A stretch of DNA of 64,000 bases from Pyronema omphalodes (GCA_024516155.1 JAJJXM010000090.1:101371-165370), one strand, 5' to 3'. Shown: positions 23,012 to 35,071, numbered from the stretch's first letter. Notes: generated by a model not told the origin, from the letters alone. A program made the numbers and translations.

Positions 23012-24186
23012 TGAACGGATGGGGTTTTCTTCGGGTTGATGTTTGTTGTGCGACTTCTTTGTACTGGCTCTTGACTTAGTTGAACATCTGAGTGTACTTT
23101 GAGTTTGTTACGAGTTTTTGGCGTTTTTTTTCTGTCACGTGTGCTTTGTGTATGCTCGTTTGTTTACGGAATGGAACAACTTGAGTTACGTAGTCAAATT
23201 TACCTATTGCAACCTGCTATGCCAGATTTAGTTGATAAGCCTGCCCAAAGAACTAATATGTACCCGCATATCGTGGATTCACTATCCACATGAAAATTGC
23301 ATGCGGGTTTCTTCACCCAAGCCTCGTCTCCCATATTGGTTTCAAGGGATTAGTTCCGAGATCTTTTTCAGGCGTCAATTGATGAAGGTCCGCCAAGTCG
23401 CAGTTACATTGTTAAGATATATAGCGGATGCACACCGATAACCCTATCAACCCGACAACATAACTACTCAGGGTTCGTTCCGTACTACACAAGGCATCAC
23501 TCGCATCTACGATGGTTTCATAGAGCGCGCATTTCCGGCATTTTGATGATTTTAGGCGACACTAAATCACAACTAATTCTTGGGTGGCGCATAAATGGTG
23601 CGGCTATGTTATATTTCATGTTTTTGGTAGATACCAGTTAATATCCCTTTCAGTTTCGTTTTATATTTCATACTGCTTTGATTTTTTGCTTGAAATTAGG
23701 TGTAATTTGATGCTGGGAAGTTTCAAGAAAAGACAATGGATCTATGTGTGGATCGGAATTCAGTTGGTTGCTATATTACATATCTTATCTACGTTATCGT
23801 TTAAGTATTCAGCAATCGTCGAGATCTTCCTTTCTCCACAACGGACAAGACCATAATTCAATTTACCTTCAACAAATACAAAGCTAATTTGGCTGTTGCT
23901 CAGAATGGAGAGACGTCATTATCAGAAGACGTTTCTTGAGATCTATATATAAATACATCGTTCATAAATGCCAAGTCAATTGACACCTACTGATTGGCTC
24001 GGTGTCACAGAAAACCGTTTTCGGCCCCCGTCGGCGGCAATATGATGCATAGGAATGTGCTCTGCATATGGACCCGCAGTTTGAAACACATGGTGCACCA
24101 TAATAAACGCATGCATATATGACTCCCTCCACCCCGCTTTCGCCGTGAGTTCTGCAACATCTCCCCCGAGGACGAATCCACCTACA
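23012..24186. other. Intergenic region, no supported gene
   Basis: Lies between the family pseudogene and the RBR ligase gene. Nothing recognisable is coded. The stretch around 23620-23860 is AT-rich with an unremarkable hydrophobic open frame. Confidence 0.5.
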
Positions 24187-26691
24187 ATGGCCCCAAAACC
24201 TTGCGTATTCTTCCTACAAAACCGTTGCACGAAGGGCTCAAGCTGCACATTTTCGCATGCTGGGAGTTGGCGGGCATCTGGTCAACCGCCTCCTCGGACG
24301 GAGGTCAACATCGTTCCCAGAAATAAGCCACCTGAGAGGTTATTTGTGCCATGCAAGTTCTTTCAGAATGGATACTGCAGCAGAGGAACATCGTGTCTCT
24401 ATGCGCATGTCGCCCCGATAGAGCAACCTACTGCTTCGATTAATGCGCCGGACCGTGTGACAGAAGTTGAGCAGAAATCTGTGAGCATACTTTTACATTT
24501 TCTGTGACAGTCATTTACGTTCATATGATGCACGTACTGAAATCAATAGGATACCATTATAGCAAACAATATCAGAGTGCTTGGTGCAACGCTCTCTGTC
24601 ACCTTCGGACAGGGTCTAGAGATCTCTAGCATCACTTCGGCTTCAGCTACTTCGATCATCACAATCCATAATCTTCCAACACATGCTACCTCAGACACAG
24701 TGCGAGAGATTCTTTCTACGTATGATCGCAACATTTCACCCGATTCCATCCGCATAATCCCGCTGGAAGACTGTACCTATGCCACTGCCAAGCTGTGCGA
24801 CATCCCATCTGCAGAGAAAGCTATAAAAAGTCTCAATGGAATGACCTACGAACACCGAACTCTTACGTTCAATCCTTACAGGCCAAAGGGGCTATCCAAC
24901 TCATCTCAATCGGCGACCCAGGTCATATGCAGTTGGTTTCCACCTTCAAAAATAGCAACCGTAAGGTTCAACACTTCCGCCGCGGCTCAAAACACCGTGA
25001 GGACTGCCCAAGGAAAGTTGGTCAGGGGGCGTGCTATCGATGTCCAGCTACACAATGTAGATAGGAATGATGAAGTGACGGTTGGAAACTTATCGATCAA
25101 GACAACGGATAAAGACCTACGCTTCGTGATGGGGAAAGATTTCAAGAAGGCAAACTTCCATCCACCTAACTACGATGAGTCTGAAGAGGAGATCATGGTT
25201 TATATAGTCAGTCTACTTGGTCAAAAGGTCGATGAGATTGTATCCTATGACCTAATGCCTACAACCAAGAACGATAGGAAGATAAAGGCGATCGTCAAAT
25301 TCAAGTCCGCCGCGAACGCACTGAAAGCAGTACAGGAGCACAATGGAAAAAAGATGGGGTTTTTAGGAAACGGTCCGTTATATCTCAATCTCAAATACAC
25401 AGCGAGCTTCAAGATTTCACCGGCGATATACAAAGCGGTTGCAAAGGAGCTAACAAAACTTACAACTGAATACGAAAAAGCGGTGCGCATTAAGATTTTT
25501 GGCGCCGGTACACATAACCTGCGTGCTCTCACCACCGTTCGTATTACAGGCCAAAGCAAAAGCGATATTTCTGCTGTTAAACTTCTCGTTAGCAAGATTG
25601 TTCGGGGTGAACCTTGTCGCCGTCCGGGAACCGGTGAATTACTTTGGGCCCCTTTCTTCGCAACGCCAGCCGGAATCAACTTTGTCACGCTTCTCGCATT
25701 GAAAACCAACACGTACATCTATGCCGATCGACGCAAGTCCCAGCTCTTTCTTTTTGGTTCCCCTGAAGACAGACAGACAGCTTCCCGCGAGATCCTGGAT
25801 AAATTCACCTCGATAGAAGAGAATGGAAACGACATCGCACTTCAGAGCTCCGAATGGCGATATGTGATGCGTGGTGGTCTTCAAGCACTTCAACAAAGAT
25901 TCGGTGATAAGATCAGCATCAATGCCTCCCGTCGATGCCTAGTCTTGAAGGGCACTCCTTCTGATGTATCAGAGGTACGGACTATCCTTGCATCCCGTGC
26001 TCCAGGCAACGAAACTCGAAACGACGTCGAAGGCGAATGTCCAATCTGCTTTGACACGGCCGAAAACCCGACCAAATTTGGTTCCTGCGATCACTTCTAC
26101 TGTCAATCATGCCTAGTCAGCTACCTGAAATCTACTCTCGATACACACAAATTTCCTCTGATGTGCATTGGAGAGTCGAGAGGTGCGCAGTGCAATTCCG
26201 CGCTTGATTTCAAGGTTGCTGCCGGTGTATTGTCACCGTCGGAACTCGACTCGATCCTCGATGCTGCGTTTACGGACTACATCAGGCGTAAACCGGAGGA
26301 GTATGCATACTGCCCTACACCGAACTGCGATACCGTCTACTGTCCGACGAAGATTGGAAGCGTTTTCTCCTGTGTTGATTGCCTACTTGAGATCTGTACC
26401 AACTGCAAGGTCGAAGCACATGACGGTATGAGCTGTGAGGAATACAAGATATCGAAACACGATGACAAGGAGGCCGAGGAGCAATTTCAAAAGTGGAAGA
26501 AGAATCACGGTATTCAAAGTTGTCCAAAGTGTAAGACTGACATTGAGAAGATCTCGGGGTGTAATCATATGACGTGTGCGACTTGTAGAACGCATATCTG
26601 TTGGGTTTGCTTGAAGACTTTTGAGTCTTCGGGACCGGTTTATGATCACATGAATGAGAAGCATGGAGGGATTGGTATTGAGTACTATTGA
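24187..26691 (+). CDS. CCCH zinc finger, RRM and RING-between-RING E3 ubiquitin ligase, 811 aa
   Basis: Probable RNA-associated E3 ubiquitin ligase. Spliced model: 24187-24480 and about 24550-26691, one phase-0 intron of about 69 bp. Two C-x7-C-x5-C-x3-H zinc fingers lie in exon 1 (residues 6-24 and 56-74). An RRM-like domain follows (about 132-207: IITIHNLP, TYATAKL, ALNG-like region). A long central region (about 230-590) contains KH/RRM-like segments. RING1 starts at CPICFD (about 595), then the IBR, and RING2 starts at CPKC (about 756). The Cys in GCNHMTC (about 769) sits at the catalytic thioester position of RBR ligases. Plant DEAH-helicase RBR proteins have a similar RNA-binding plus RBR layout, but no helicase is seen here. 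Start chosen at MAPKPC because the only upstream extension begins with GTG. Confidence 0.88.
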
Positions 26692-26996
26692 AGCACAATC
26701 TGTTTAGTTTTCTTTACCCTGAGCATGTCTACCAGGTTCGAGTTTTTCACTTATGATTTACTGCATTGGAAATTGGCACCATTTCATTTCAATTTCAAAT
26801 TTCTCAATTTCAATTCAGTTCAGTAAAACCAAATACCATGCAAAACAAAAACGAAAACAAACAAGCAAACAAACAAACAAAACAAACAAATAGCATCAGT
26901 AAAAAACCAGCTAGTAGTTATCAACCCCATAAAAATATCCCTCGAGGTGCATGATCTCCAGGATATCATCGTTCAGATATCAAGCTGCAGATCCAT
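26692..26996. other. 3-prime flanks of convergent genes with CAAA-rich microsatellite
   Basis: Lies between two convergent genes. It contains a CAAA/AAAC-rich low-complexity stretch at about 26841-26890 and TTTCAA-type direct repeats near 26780-26820. No gene is seen. Confidence 0.6.
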
Positions 26997-27641
26997 CTAC
27001 GCCTTATAAACCCACTTCTCATTCTGCCAAGCATAGTAACCTCCAGCAGCAGGTGTAGCGGTAGCAGCCTTAGGAGCCGGAGCGCCAGCTACAGCGGGAA
27101 TAACAGTAGGAGCCTGAGCACCGGGCATCCAGAACAACTGAGGCTGATTAGCCGGCTTAGGGGGGGCCGCAAACTGAGGAAGAACATATTGAACTGCGGG
27201 CTGGACGGCTGCAGGGGCTGGGGCGGTTGCAGCAGCGATAGCGGCAGCCACACCTGGGTTCGTGGTTTTGAAGCTATCAACATAGTTCTTTAGATAATCG
27301 ATTTCCGCCTTCTTTTTGGTTTCGGCTGCATCTGCGGCGGCTTTTTCCTCTGCTTGTTTCTTAGCGGCGGCAGATGCGGCATTTCCGGCAGCTGTGCGTA
27401 CTGCCTCTCGTTGGGCTCTAAAAGCGCTCATATAAGCGTTTGTAGCTGCGAGGGCTTTTTCATGGGCGGTTTTCTGTGTTTGGGTCGCAGAATGAATTTC
27501 GGTGATCTTGGGGACTCCGGGGACAAGAGAGGCTGGTCGGAGGGCTCCGGATGCATCCACAACGGGAACAATTAGACCGTTGGGATAATACATATAAAGA
27601 TAATTATCCGTGGTGTTGACGTTGGGGTAAAAGCTGGCCAT
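26997..27641 (-). CDS. Ala/Pro-rich hypothetical protein, 214 aa
   Basis: A single uninterrupted reading frame. I do not recognise the family. The N-terminus (MASFYPNV, then YLYMYYPNGLIVPVVDASG) is followed by a predicted Ala/Lys/Glu-rich helical or coiled-coil segment (about residues 55-125, with AAAKKQAEEKAAADAAE) and an Ala/Pro-rich C-terminal region ending in the aromatic block YYAWQNEKWVYKA. There is no signal peptide or membrane segment. Non-random codon use and the structured composition argue that it is real. It could be a cytoplasmic structural or stress-related protein, but nothing in the sequence shows a role. It is convergent with the RBR ligase gene. Confidence 0.7.
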   Translation of the reverse strand: MASFYPNVNTTDNYLYMYYPNGLIVPVVDASGALRPASLVPGVPKITEIHSATQTQKTAHEKALAATNAYMSAFRAQREAVRTAAGNAASAAAKKQAEEKAAADAAETKKKAEIDYLKNYVDSFKTTNPGVAAAIAAATAPAPAAVQPAVQYVLPQFAAPPKPANQPQLFWMPGAQAPTVIPAVAGAPAPKAATATPAAGGYYAWQNEKWVYKA

Positions 27642-28369
27642 TGCGATGGAGGAGAGTGAAGGATGTTTGGTTGAAGTTGTTGGTGTCGAGAACGATTGAA
27701 GACGCTGGCTTTGGAAGCGAGTGTTGGATGTCTGATGAGGATTGCAACTGGAGTGGGGAGGTGGGATGTTTTATAGTTGGGGAAGAGACGACGGTGAATA
27801 GAGGATCCTCTGTAAACTGGAAGCATTGTATTAAGGAATTGTATTGAGGAATTGTATTGACTGTGGAGAATGGGGCCAATATTGGACTGAATTGTATTTT
27901 AGCTGCCAGGAACAAATGGTCTAATGAAGTTCGAATTCTATCGAAAAGTTCATCAGGGTCAAAATAGCGGATGAATAAGGTTTCTGCTTTCTATATCAAG
28001 ATTCATCCGGGTTGAATCTCAATGCTGAGTAACGGGTCAAAATAATCGCTTCTCGGATAATTTACTTTCATAACATCGTAGCGTCGTTATTTTAGTAGGT
28101 ATCTTGACGATAATAGAGTGCGGTTATTGAATGTAGCCTTATGTGGCGGGGCATGTCAGGCTCAATCGCGCGAGCCATTCAACTGAGGTTTGCGTGTACT
28201 ATACACCTCGGATTCGAGTCGCTCGAGTCGCCACTAGCGGCTGGTTTCAATGTTGACTTTCTATTTATATGTATGTCTACAAAAGTTTTCCCAGAGAAGT
28301 AGAATATCACAGCATAACAAAGATGAAACTTTTATTACTTATTTAGGTGCTCTAATTCTCCGGATTCGC
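27642..28369. other. Intergenic region
   Basis: Upstream region of the Ala-rich gene and downstream region of MT3. Short tandem GAATTGTATT-type repeats occur at about 27836-27861. No gene is supported. Confidence 0.5.
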
Positions 28370-30230
28370 CTAGCTCATGATCACATCTGGATCTTTCACC
28401 TCATAGCTGTAAGGTTTCCTTGCGTATACGATGTGACTGCGCATGTTCGTTATCATTTCAAGGCCACAGTGATCGCGGGCTGACTTACAGAAGTTTGTAG
28501 ACATGATTATTCCGATTGGTGATTGATTTATACGCGTCATTACAAATTTTCATAGCCTGGTTGTTTGACATTCCTAGGGTGCGAGTGAATGCTGCTAGGC
28601 CGTACGACTATAAACAGATGTTAGCTAAATGAATTTTGGGGAGCACGAAAGTCACCAAAAATGACAGGGTTGAAAAGGCCGGAAGTACTCCCAGAGACTC
28701 CTTACCTGGAACGCAGTCTCTGCATGAACCATCATCATAGACCCAATAGTCTTAATACGTTTATCCTTTGGCCAACCTCCAAACGGTTGCTTAAACCGTA
28801 ATACTTTGACATCTACAAAGCCCGCGGCTATCAGACGGGCTTTCATCATGTTTGATTCCGGCTGTGGTCGACCGATCATTTCGAGGGCTCTGTTGAGGTG
28901 TTCGAAAAATACTTTGACGCCGTTGTCAGGTGCCATGGTGCCATCGTCGCTGTATGGAACTGTTCAGACTATTAGCTACTGCTATTGTCTTTTGCATAGT
29001 CATTGACAAACCTGCACCACCTTCAACTAGTTCGATATAACCTCCAGGTTTTATGCACCTATCCGTTTTTCTCAGCTCCATTCCGCGGCCTGAATAGGTC
29101 CAAAAGTTCACGGAGATCTCAGTGTATCACAGGCTGCATACCGGTACATCTCCGAGCATAGCTTCTCCCAGTTTTGAATGCATTGGTTTATTTGCCGTAG
29201 GTGAATTAAATCGAAATGATTCTAGAAGGCTTATTAGCCACCGCGTCATAAGATCTCTTCCGGGATCCCAAATATCCGGATCCAAAATTTGTGATCCACA
29301 AGTAGTATTTAAAGATCAGTACGTACGGACTGATAATTCCAATCCTCCTCGGCATCATCTATGTTGAATCTACAGTTCGGCGGAACCCAGGGAGGTTGTA
29401 TTGGTCTTGAGAATGGCGTTAGAAATTAGTGTTTTTGCTTACTCCTCTTTCTCCTTTACCCCTTCTATACATTCACATTCCTTAACTCGCCAATGTAGCA
29501 TAGGTACATACGTCAAATCGATTCCTAGCACCTCGGCCTTGGGATACCGGTCCGCCATTTCAATAGCCCAGATACCGGTTCCTGTTCCGACATCTAAAAT
29601 ACGTTGTGGATTCGGGCCTATTGGGGATTGATGTAGCCGCCCGTGAAGGATTAACAGAAATATGTCGTGATAGCAATCCAGGCTGCAGAGAATTTAGCAA
29701 ACGCAAAAATGTAAGCGCTTGGTGATAATGGAATACCGGTCACGCTCCAACTATGCATGCTGGTTAGGTTAACCAGAAGATGAAGCTTGTGCCAAGTGAT
29801 TGATAGATTTACCTCATCGGCGGGTAGAATATTTTTATTTGCACCAAAATAAACATGGTAGCGGCGTCCTTGAAAGGTCTTGCGTTAGCCTTCTCATGTC
29901 ATTACTGGGAGTTGTCCTTAATGAATATTCACACGCACCATTTTCGTACAGGTATTCGTGAATTGAATTATTGATGCTCTCCAGAGTTTCTTCATAGCTC
30001 CCATAGCTAATTGATTGGGTTAAATATCAGCAGACGTAGTCGTGGTTTTAGGGTAATGGCTACCTGGACGATTCATACTCAGAATCCTATTGAGTAGGTT
30101 AGCTTATCATTGACACCAGAAAGAACCGCAATAGAAAGCCAAGGCCTGCCTAGTGACAAATGGCAAGTGGTAAGAGGGAATATACCCCTGGATCAACTTC
30201 TAGAGTAGAGGTAGTATCGCTCAACGCCAT
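28370..30230 (-). CDS. LaeA-like SAM-dependent methyltransferase (MT3), 340 aa, 12 exons
   Basis: Third paralogue. Spliced model, minus strand: 30230-30186, 30086-30064, 30006-29939, 29868-29813, 29750-29737, 29682-29512, 29405-29327, 29221-29142, 29058-29012, 28959-28706, 28607-28489, 28436-28370; frame is kept over all junctions. It contains LEVDPG, IHEYLYENG, a 14-nt microexon, motif I (ILDVGTGTG, about 97-105), IQPPWVPPNC, NHFDLIHLRQ, KPGGYIELVE and an IVYARKP tail. Oddities: the otherwise conserved LDMHHE is LDCYHD, the tail GRKP is ARKP, and there are extra introns before NHFDLI and after VEGGA. It is the most diverged of the four and could be a functional variant or an early pseudogene, although no stop or frameshift was found. 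Confidence 0.78.
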
Positions 30231-33068
30231 AATCCGCGTAATATGTTGCCACTGTACCCGCCTCCAGAAATGTGGTCGACTAGAAGATTTGGCTATCCGG
30301 AGGAGGTTCTGCTTTATAATTATATGATGGTTGAGATAAATTGCTCGGGGATTCGCGAAACTCTCCGCTAGGGTTTGCAAGCTTGGTTCTGTAATTTTCA
30401 CGTTCTGGAAAAGCCGTGAGACAAGCTGTGACGATCCTCTGGGACTTTCGGCGTTAGCTCGGAGGGTTTTACTACACGGAAGGGCACAAGCTAACATGTA
30501 TTAACGTGAATTCCTGACTCTCCCTAGCTATTCGGGCTCGTTTCGGATTAGAATGTGCACTTCTAACGCCCAAGAGGCTCGGCAGAAGCCACGATTCGCT
30601 TACTTCGCTTAAACTTCCAACCAGAGACGCTTCTAAATATAAAGCAGAAAGTCGGATTTGATATCATGTCCCAGACTCTACCTTCAGTATGTACGCTCAG
30701 AGACGATTGTCGTTGCTGTATACATTCCGAGGATGACATCAATTGACCGCACCCCATGATAGTAGGGCATAGAAGCAGCACAACCTTACCTTTAAAAGTT
30801 TCTAAGAACAGGTAAGGATTGACAGCTTTATGATATAAAGTTTTAACCATAACCATTAAAAAATATTTGATGGTTCATGGAAGGTGGATGTCTTGGCATT
30901 TGCGGTTATTTGAGGGGACAAAAGGCACACGCAGTGATACAAAGGACTGCCGAACCAACCCTTGTAAGTAGTACACAAGTACATATCAGAGTGCGAAAGA
31001 TTCGCCACGCGAGCAGGCGAGGGAGGCGACCAGGAGTGGTGAACACATCACGTGCCCCTTTTCGACGTTCCTTTTCACATCCGTGATGGTTGCTTTCTGC
31101 AGAACCAGATGCTCATCGCGGTAGACTTGATACGAATGCACTTCATCCGCAAGAGACCTTATTGCACAGAGTAGGCTGCGGCAGGGGGAGTTCTCAGGTG
31201 TCCAATTGGGAATCCCTGTATTGTTCCGCACGGTTTTGTTGCAAAGAACGCTGAGATTCTGAAATCCGATACACTAGGGAGGGGAAAATATCGAACACAA
31301 CTGATCAAACGGAACTTAAAACGTGTGGTTGTGTCAGCCCTTCTGGGGCTGAAATAATAATATTCAGAATCCTGTACTTAGCTCCGAAGGTGAGACAGGT
31401 CTTCTCCTGTGACCGGTGTTTGACAAAAATAGCAGTACTGTAACAGTTTCACGCAAAGATATACTGTACATTTTACTGATACTGCGGGTGAAATTGTCCA
31501 AATAGTAGAACGAAAAAAAAGTAATTCGCGTCCAAAATCACACACAATTGGTTCATATAAGGGTACATGCTTAATCAACAGGCATGGGGGATACATAAGC
31601 AGTTTGTGACTGGGAAACCGTATGGTATGTGGGATGAAAGAGCTCTGTGATCCGTGACTGTATCAGCTTCAACGCTCGGTACAGCACCGGGGAGAACACA
31701 AATGTGGATAGGCGATTGAATTCGGCGAATCTCAAATCATCCACCGACAGTTCTCCTCGGGCATGACGTACCTATGATAACTGGGTCGGGTCTGTGCGCG
31801 TATCCTAGCACGTATCAGTGTTCCGTGGTTGTTGGCAATGATCCAGATTGTTTTTAACGATGATATCTACCATGGATATGATTTCCGTCGGCTAGGAACT
31901 CATACAACTTCAAACCTTAAGTTAACAGTCAACATCAATTTTATGTACTTACGCAAAATATGCATTCAGGGTCCTTTACCGAGGACCGCACGGTTCGCCC
32001 GACGGACGAAATCTTAATGCGTCGGAGTATGCAGCCGCCCAACCAAAGAAGGTCTCAGCTCTATAATAAAGTATTCGTAAATGGAGCGAGTAGACAGCGA
32101 TAAGTCATTCTGATATATCAGGTGTGGTAGTTTAGATGGAGTATCATAACATGTTGAGCAGGAGAGAGGAGGTTACGTTGCGATGAAGAATTCGCGGCCC
32201 GGTATTTCCATGACATCGTCCACCAATCGACCTCAGACTATACCCGTTCTAGCTAACTTCCAACCATGAAAGTTTCAAATTGCAAGAATGAGCGATAATA
32301 ATGGCTGAGAAAACAATGTATATTCGGCCCTAATTGATTACCGCCTGGCCTTTTGTCGACCTCTCGAGTGACGTATCATGATGGTTCGCTAAGGCACTTT
32401 CTAGCTCAGAGCTCTATTCATCTGACACGATGGCCGTTAGATGACGCAAGAAAGATTCAGCCTGCGCTTGTAACACTTCATGAATTTAAAAGAACCATAT
32501 GACCTCTTCCATGAGTTCTTATTGACCTCCTGCATCCAAACTTGAATCGAGTTGTACTGCTACTGACTGGAGACATTTGAACATGACCCGTGATGAGCTT
32601 GGTCCATCACGCAGGAAGATTTTACCTATATCTTAGGTAGGTCATAAATTCGCCTTGAAGAAGCTCTCGCCAATTGCCTAAACAACTTGAATGTGCCATT
32701 CCTTCCCCCGTTTCAATCGCCATGTTGCGATGACGAACGGCTACCGGTAAATGTCTTAAGGTTGGCCACTGATAGGTTTCAAGGTTTAACAATGTTTAGC
32801 CGAAGTCATCATTCTCCGGTAGCTTGAATACTTCTGACGGGTAAGATGTTCAACATGTTTCCGCTGTGTTCTACCCTTCCCCCATATCCTGGGCCTTAAA
32901 TACCTTCCCGCCCTTATTTCCGCCACAATCATTCATCCAACATCTGAAGCAACCACTCTCGCTTGAAGAGTTCTAACAACTACCATTATTCGAATCAAAA
33001 AGCCGAATTACGAAAGAAATCGTCAACCGAATTCGGTTAGCGCGTACGGATACCTGAAGATCTCAGAG
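30231..33068. other. Long gene-poor region
   Basis: About 2.8 kb with only short, unrecognisable open frames on both strands (for example 30563-30856 minus and 30986-31231 minus). The last 200 bases are the likely promoter and leader of the gene at 33069. Confidence 0.5.
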
Positions 33069-33783
33069 ATGACGATCCCACCCAATTCCGATAACGCGCT
33101 ATCATACAGTGCCCTAATTGATGAAACAAGACGCGTATATAACCGCCAAAAGTCTTTCAGTTCACAGATCGCGGATATTAATAAGAAAATCGATGAGATT
33201 TACGGAAAACTAATGGAGATGAGGTATGTGGCGCTCGCATCGATAATGACGTCATTAGTGAAAGGCTACGGTGAGACATAGTACTAATTCGGGATTGAGT
33301 AATCACAGGACATTATTGGATGCTTCTATGACAGGAAACATCAGTGGGCCGGTGGCTTCTGTCGTGGCGCCTGAGACTGGGGATTCCGATGACAAAATGA
33401 ATGCTATAGAATTGGACCACCTTGATGAATTCGTGGATACAGAATCTGTCTCGGAAGATGAAGAACCTTACGACAAAATGACGTTGGGAATTTACATTGA
33501 CAAAAACGAAATCAGTGCAGCGGAATGGGGACAGCTTCCTGGATTGACGGACACAGAATTTCTGCCAGAGGATGAGCTGCCTGGCGACAAAATGAATACA
33601 ATCGATATGGGGAATCTTGATGAATTGGCGGATATGGATGCCGTCTCGGAAGATGAGGAGCCTTACGAGAACATGACGTGGGGAATTTACATTGAAAAAT
33701 CGGAAATAAGTGCCGCGGAATGGGGAAAGCTCACACCAGAACAACCCAGACTGCGACGTTCCAACCAATCCTCGTGCTGTTGA
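33069..33783 (+). CDS. Coiled-coil, acidic-repeat protein with C-terminal Cys-Cys, 209 aa
   Basis: I do not recognise this gene. Spliced model: 33069-33223 and 33309-33783, with an 85-bp intron containing a TACTAAT branch site; the splice removes a stop and restores frame. The N-terminus (about 15-55) is a predicted short coiled coil (RRVYNRQKSF, INKKIDEIYGKL). The rest is very acidic and internally repeated: SVSEDEEPYDKMTLGIYIDK-NEISAAEWGQL recurs as AVSEDEEPYENMTWGIYIEK-SEISAAEWGKL, and DDKMNAIELDHLDEF recurs as GDKMNTIDMGNLDEL. It ends in a basic patch followed by SSCC. A terminal CC can be a Rab-type geranylgeranylation signal, but there is no GTPase domain here, so that is only a possibility. 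No signal peptide. Confidence 0.72.
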
Positions 33784-34497
33784 GTATGCATAATCCCATT
33801 TACCGGAACCATTGACGATAGTTGAACTCTCACAACAGGTAATCTGACTACATGTATTGGTGTGTTAAATTTGGCACAAGATTGACTCCTTCAGTCTTCA
33901 GACCATTATAGCTTTGCTTTCATGGATAATTGCATCCCGGTCTAGTAGCTCGAGTCAGGTGAAGGATATCAATGACTTCAGCATTGTCTAGGATTGTGAG
34001 AACTATAGGGGTTGGTGGATTTGGTATATTCCGTATTATTACATTTTCATTGGTCAGGATTATGTAATACCGCTTTTCTCAATGGGCTTTGTGTATTACT
34101 TGCAGGACTTTTACATAAATGGGAGATGCTTATGAAGCTGTACGTAGAAATTTTAATATTGACACCATACCCACCATTTCGAATGTTGGTATCATAAACT
34201 AATGTATTCTCTCTATACGTAGTAATCACCAAGCATCCGAATGCATAAACCCTCTCTCAGGGATTAGAACACAGACTCCTTAGTCGCCCAACCATTGATA
34301 CTCACTGCCAGCAATATAAACCTTAATACGTAACCCTCGCACATTTTCAAAGCTCCACGCCGTGGGGAACTTGGCAAAACATTTGCCAGCTTTTAATGGG
34401 AACATAGAGGTTATTCTGGATTTTTAAATACTACGTACATCGATAAACTGCACCGGCCCAATCACACGAGCTGTGTCAGCCACCCAAACACGGGAGC
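33784..34497. other. Intergenic region between convergent genes
   Basis: 3-prime flanks of the repeat protein and of the secreted cysteine-rich protein. No gene is seen. Confidence 0.55.
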
Positions 34498-34974
34498 TTA
34501 AACCTTGACACACAATCCATCACAAGTCCTAGCAAACAAGAATCCACAACCCGGGGTACGTTGCTTACAACCCGACGCGCCTCTTGCACATCCCTCACCG
34601 TTTCCACAATAGCTACTCTTACTGGAGCATTGACAAACTGGTTGAGCTGCATCGCCCTTGACTTCCATCTGAGAGTTCGCTTCTTCGTTCAGGTCAACAA
34701 AGATAGCTCGGGCTTGTTCCTTTCCGAAGACTTCGATAGCCGCCTCTTCGAGTGAATTGAGCTCGTCTTCAGATCTCTCGAGGGAGGTAATGAAGGAGAC
34801 GGCCCAGTCGATAATGTAGGATTGATCATCAGTGAGACGATGGGAGGAGCGGTAGGCATCGAGATGGGAGAGACGGTCCTTGATACGGGTGATTGAAACC
34901 TCGGATGGAGGAAGAACAGCGGCGAGAGTTGAGGTTCCTAGAGCAAGAACGGAGAGGAGAATGGAGAACTGCAT
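34498..34974 (-). CDS. Small secreted cysteine-rich protein, effector candidate, 158 aa
   Basis: Single exon. A clear signal peptide (MQFSILLSVLALGTSTLAA, cleavage near residue 19) is followed by a mostly helical, cysteine-free middle region (about 20-112) with many charged residues, then a compact C-terminal module. In the last 46 residues there are eight cysteines (VCQC, SYC, EGC, SGC, PGC, RTC, GLC), enough for four disulfides. This layout, a pro-region plus a disulfide-rich domain, is common among fungal secreted effectors and antimicrobial-type proteins. The function is not shown by the sequence. A TATAAAAA box lies about 90 bp upstream. Confidence 0.83.
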   Translation of the reverse strand: MQFSILLSVLALGTSTLAAVLPPSEVSITRIKDRLSHLDAYRSSHRLTDDQSYIIDWAVSFITSLERSEDELNSLEEAAIEVFGKEQARAIFVDLNEEANSQMEVKGDAAQPVCQCSSKSSYCGNGEGCARGASGCKQRTPGCGFLFARTCDGLCVKV

Positions 34975-35063
34975 TTTGATTTGGCTTGATGGGTAACTGG
35001 GTGGTATATGAGGTGATGAATCGAATGATGGAGAATAATGATGTAGGGAGGTATTTGGAGTTC

Positions 35064-35071
35064 TTTTTATA
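35064..35071 (-). promoter_or_regulatory. TATA box of the secreted cysteine-rich protein gene
   Basis: TATAAAAA on the minus strand, about 90 bp before the ATG, a usual distance for a strongly expressed fungal gene. Confidence 0.5.
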
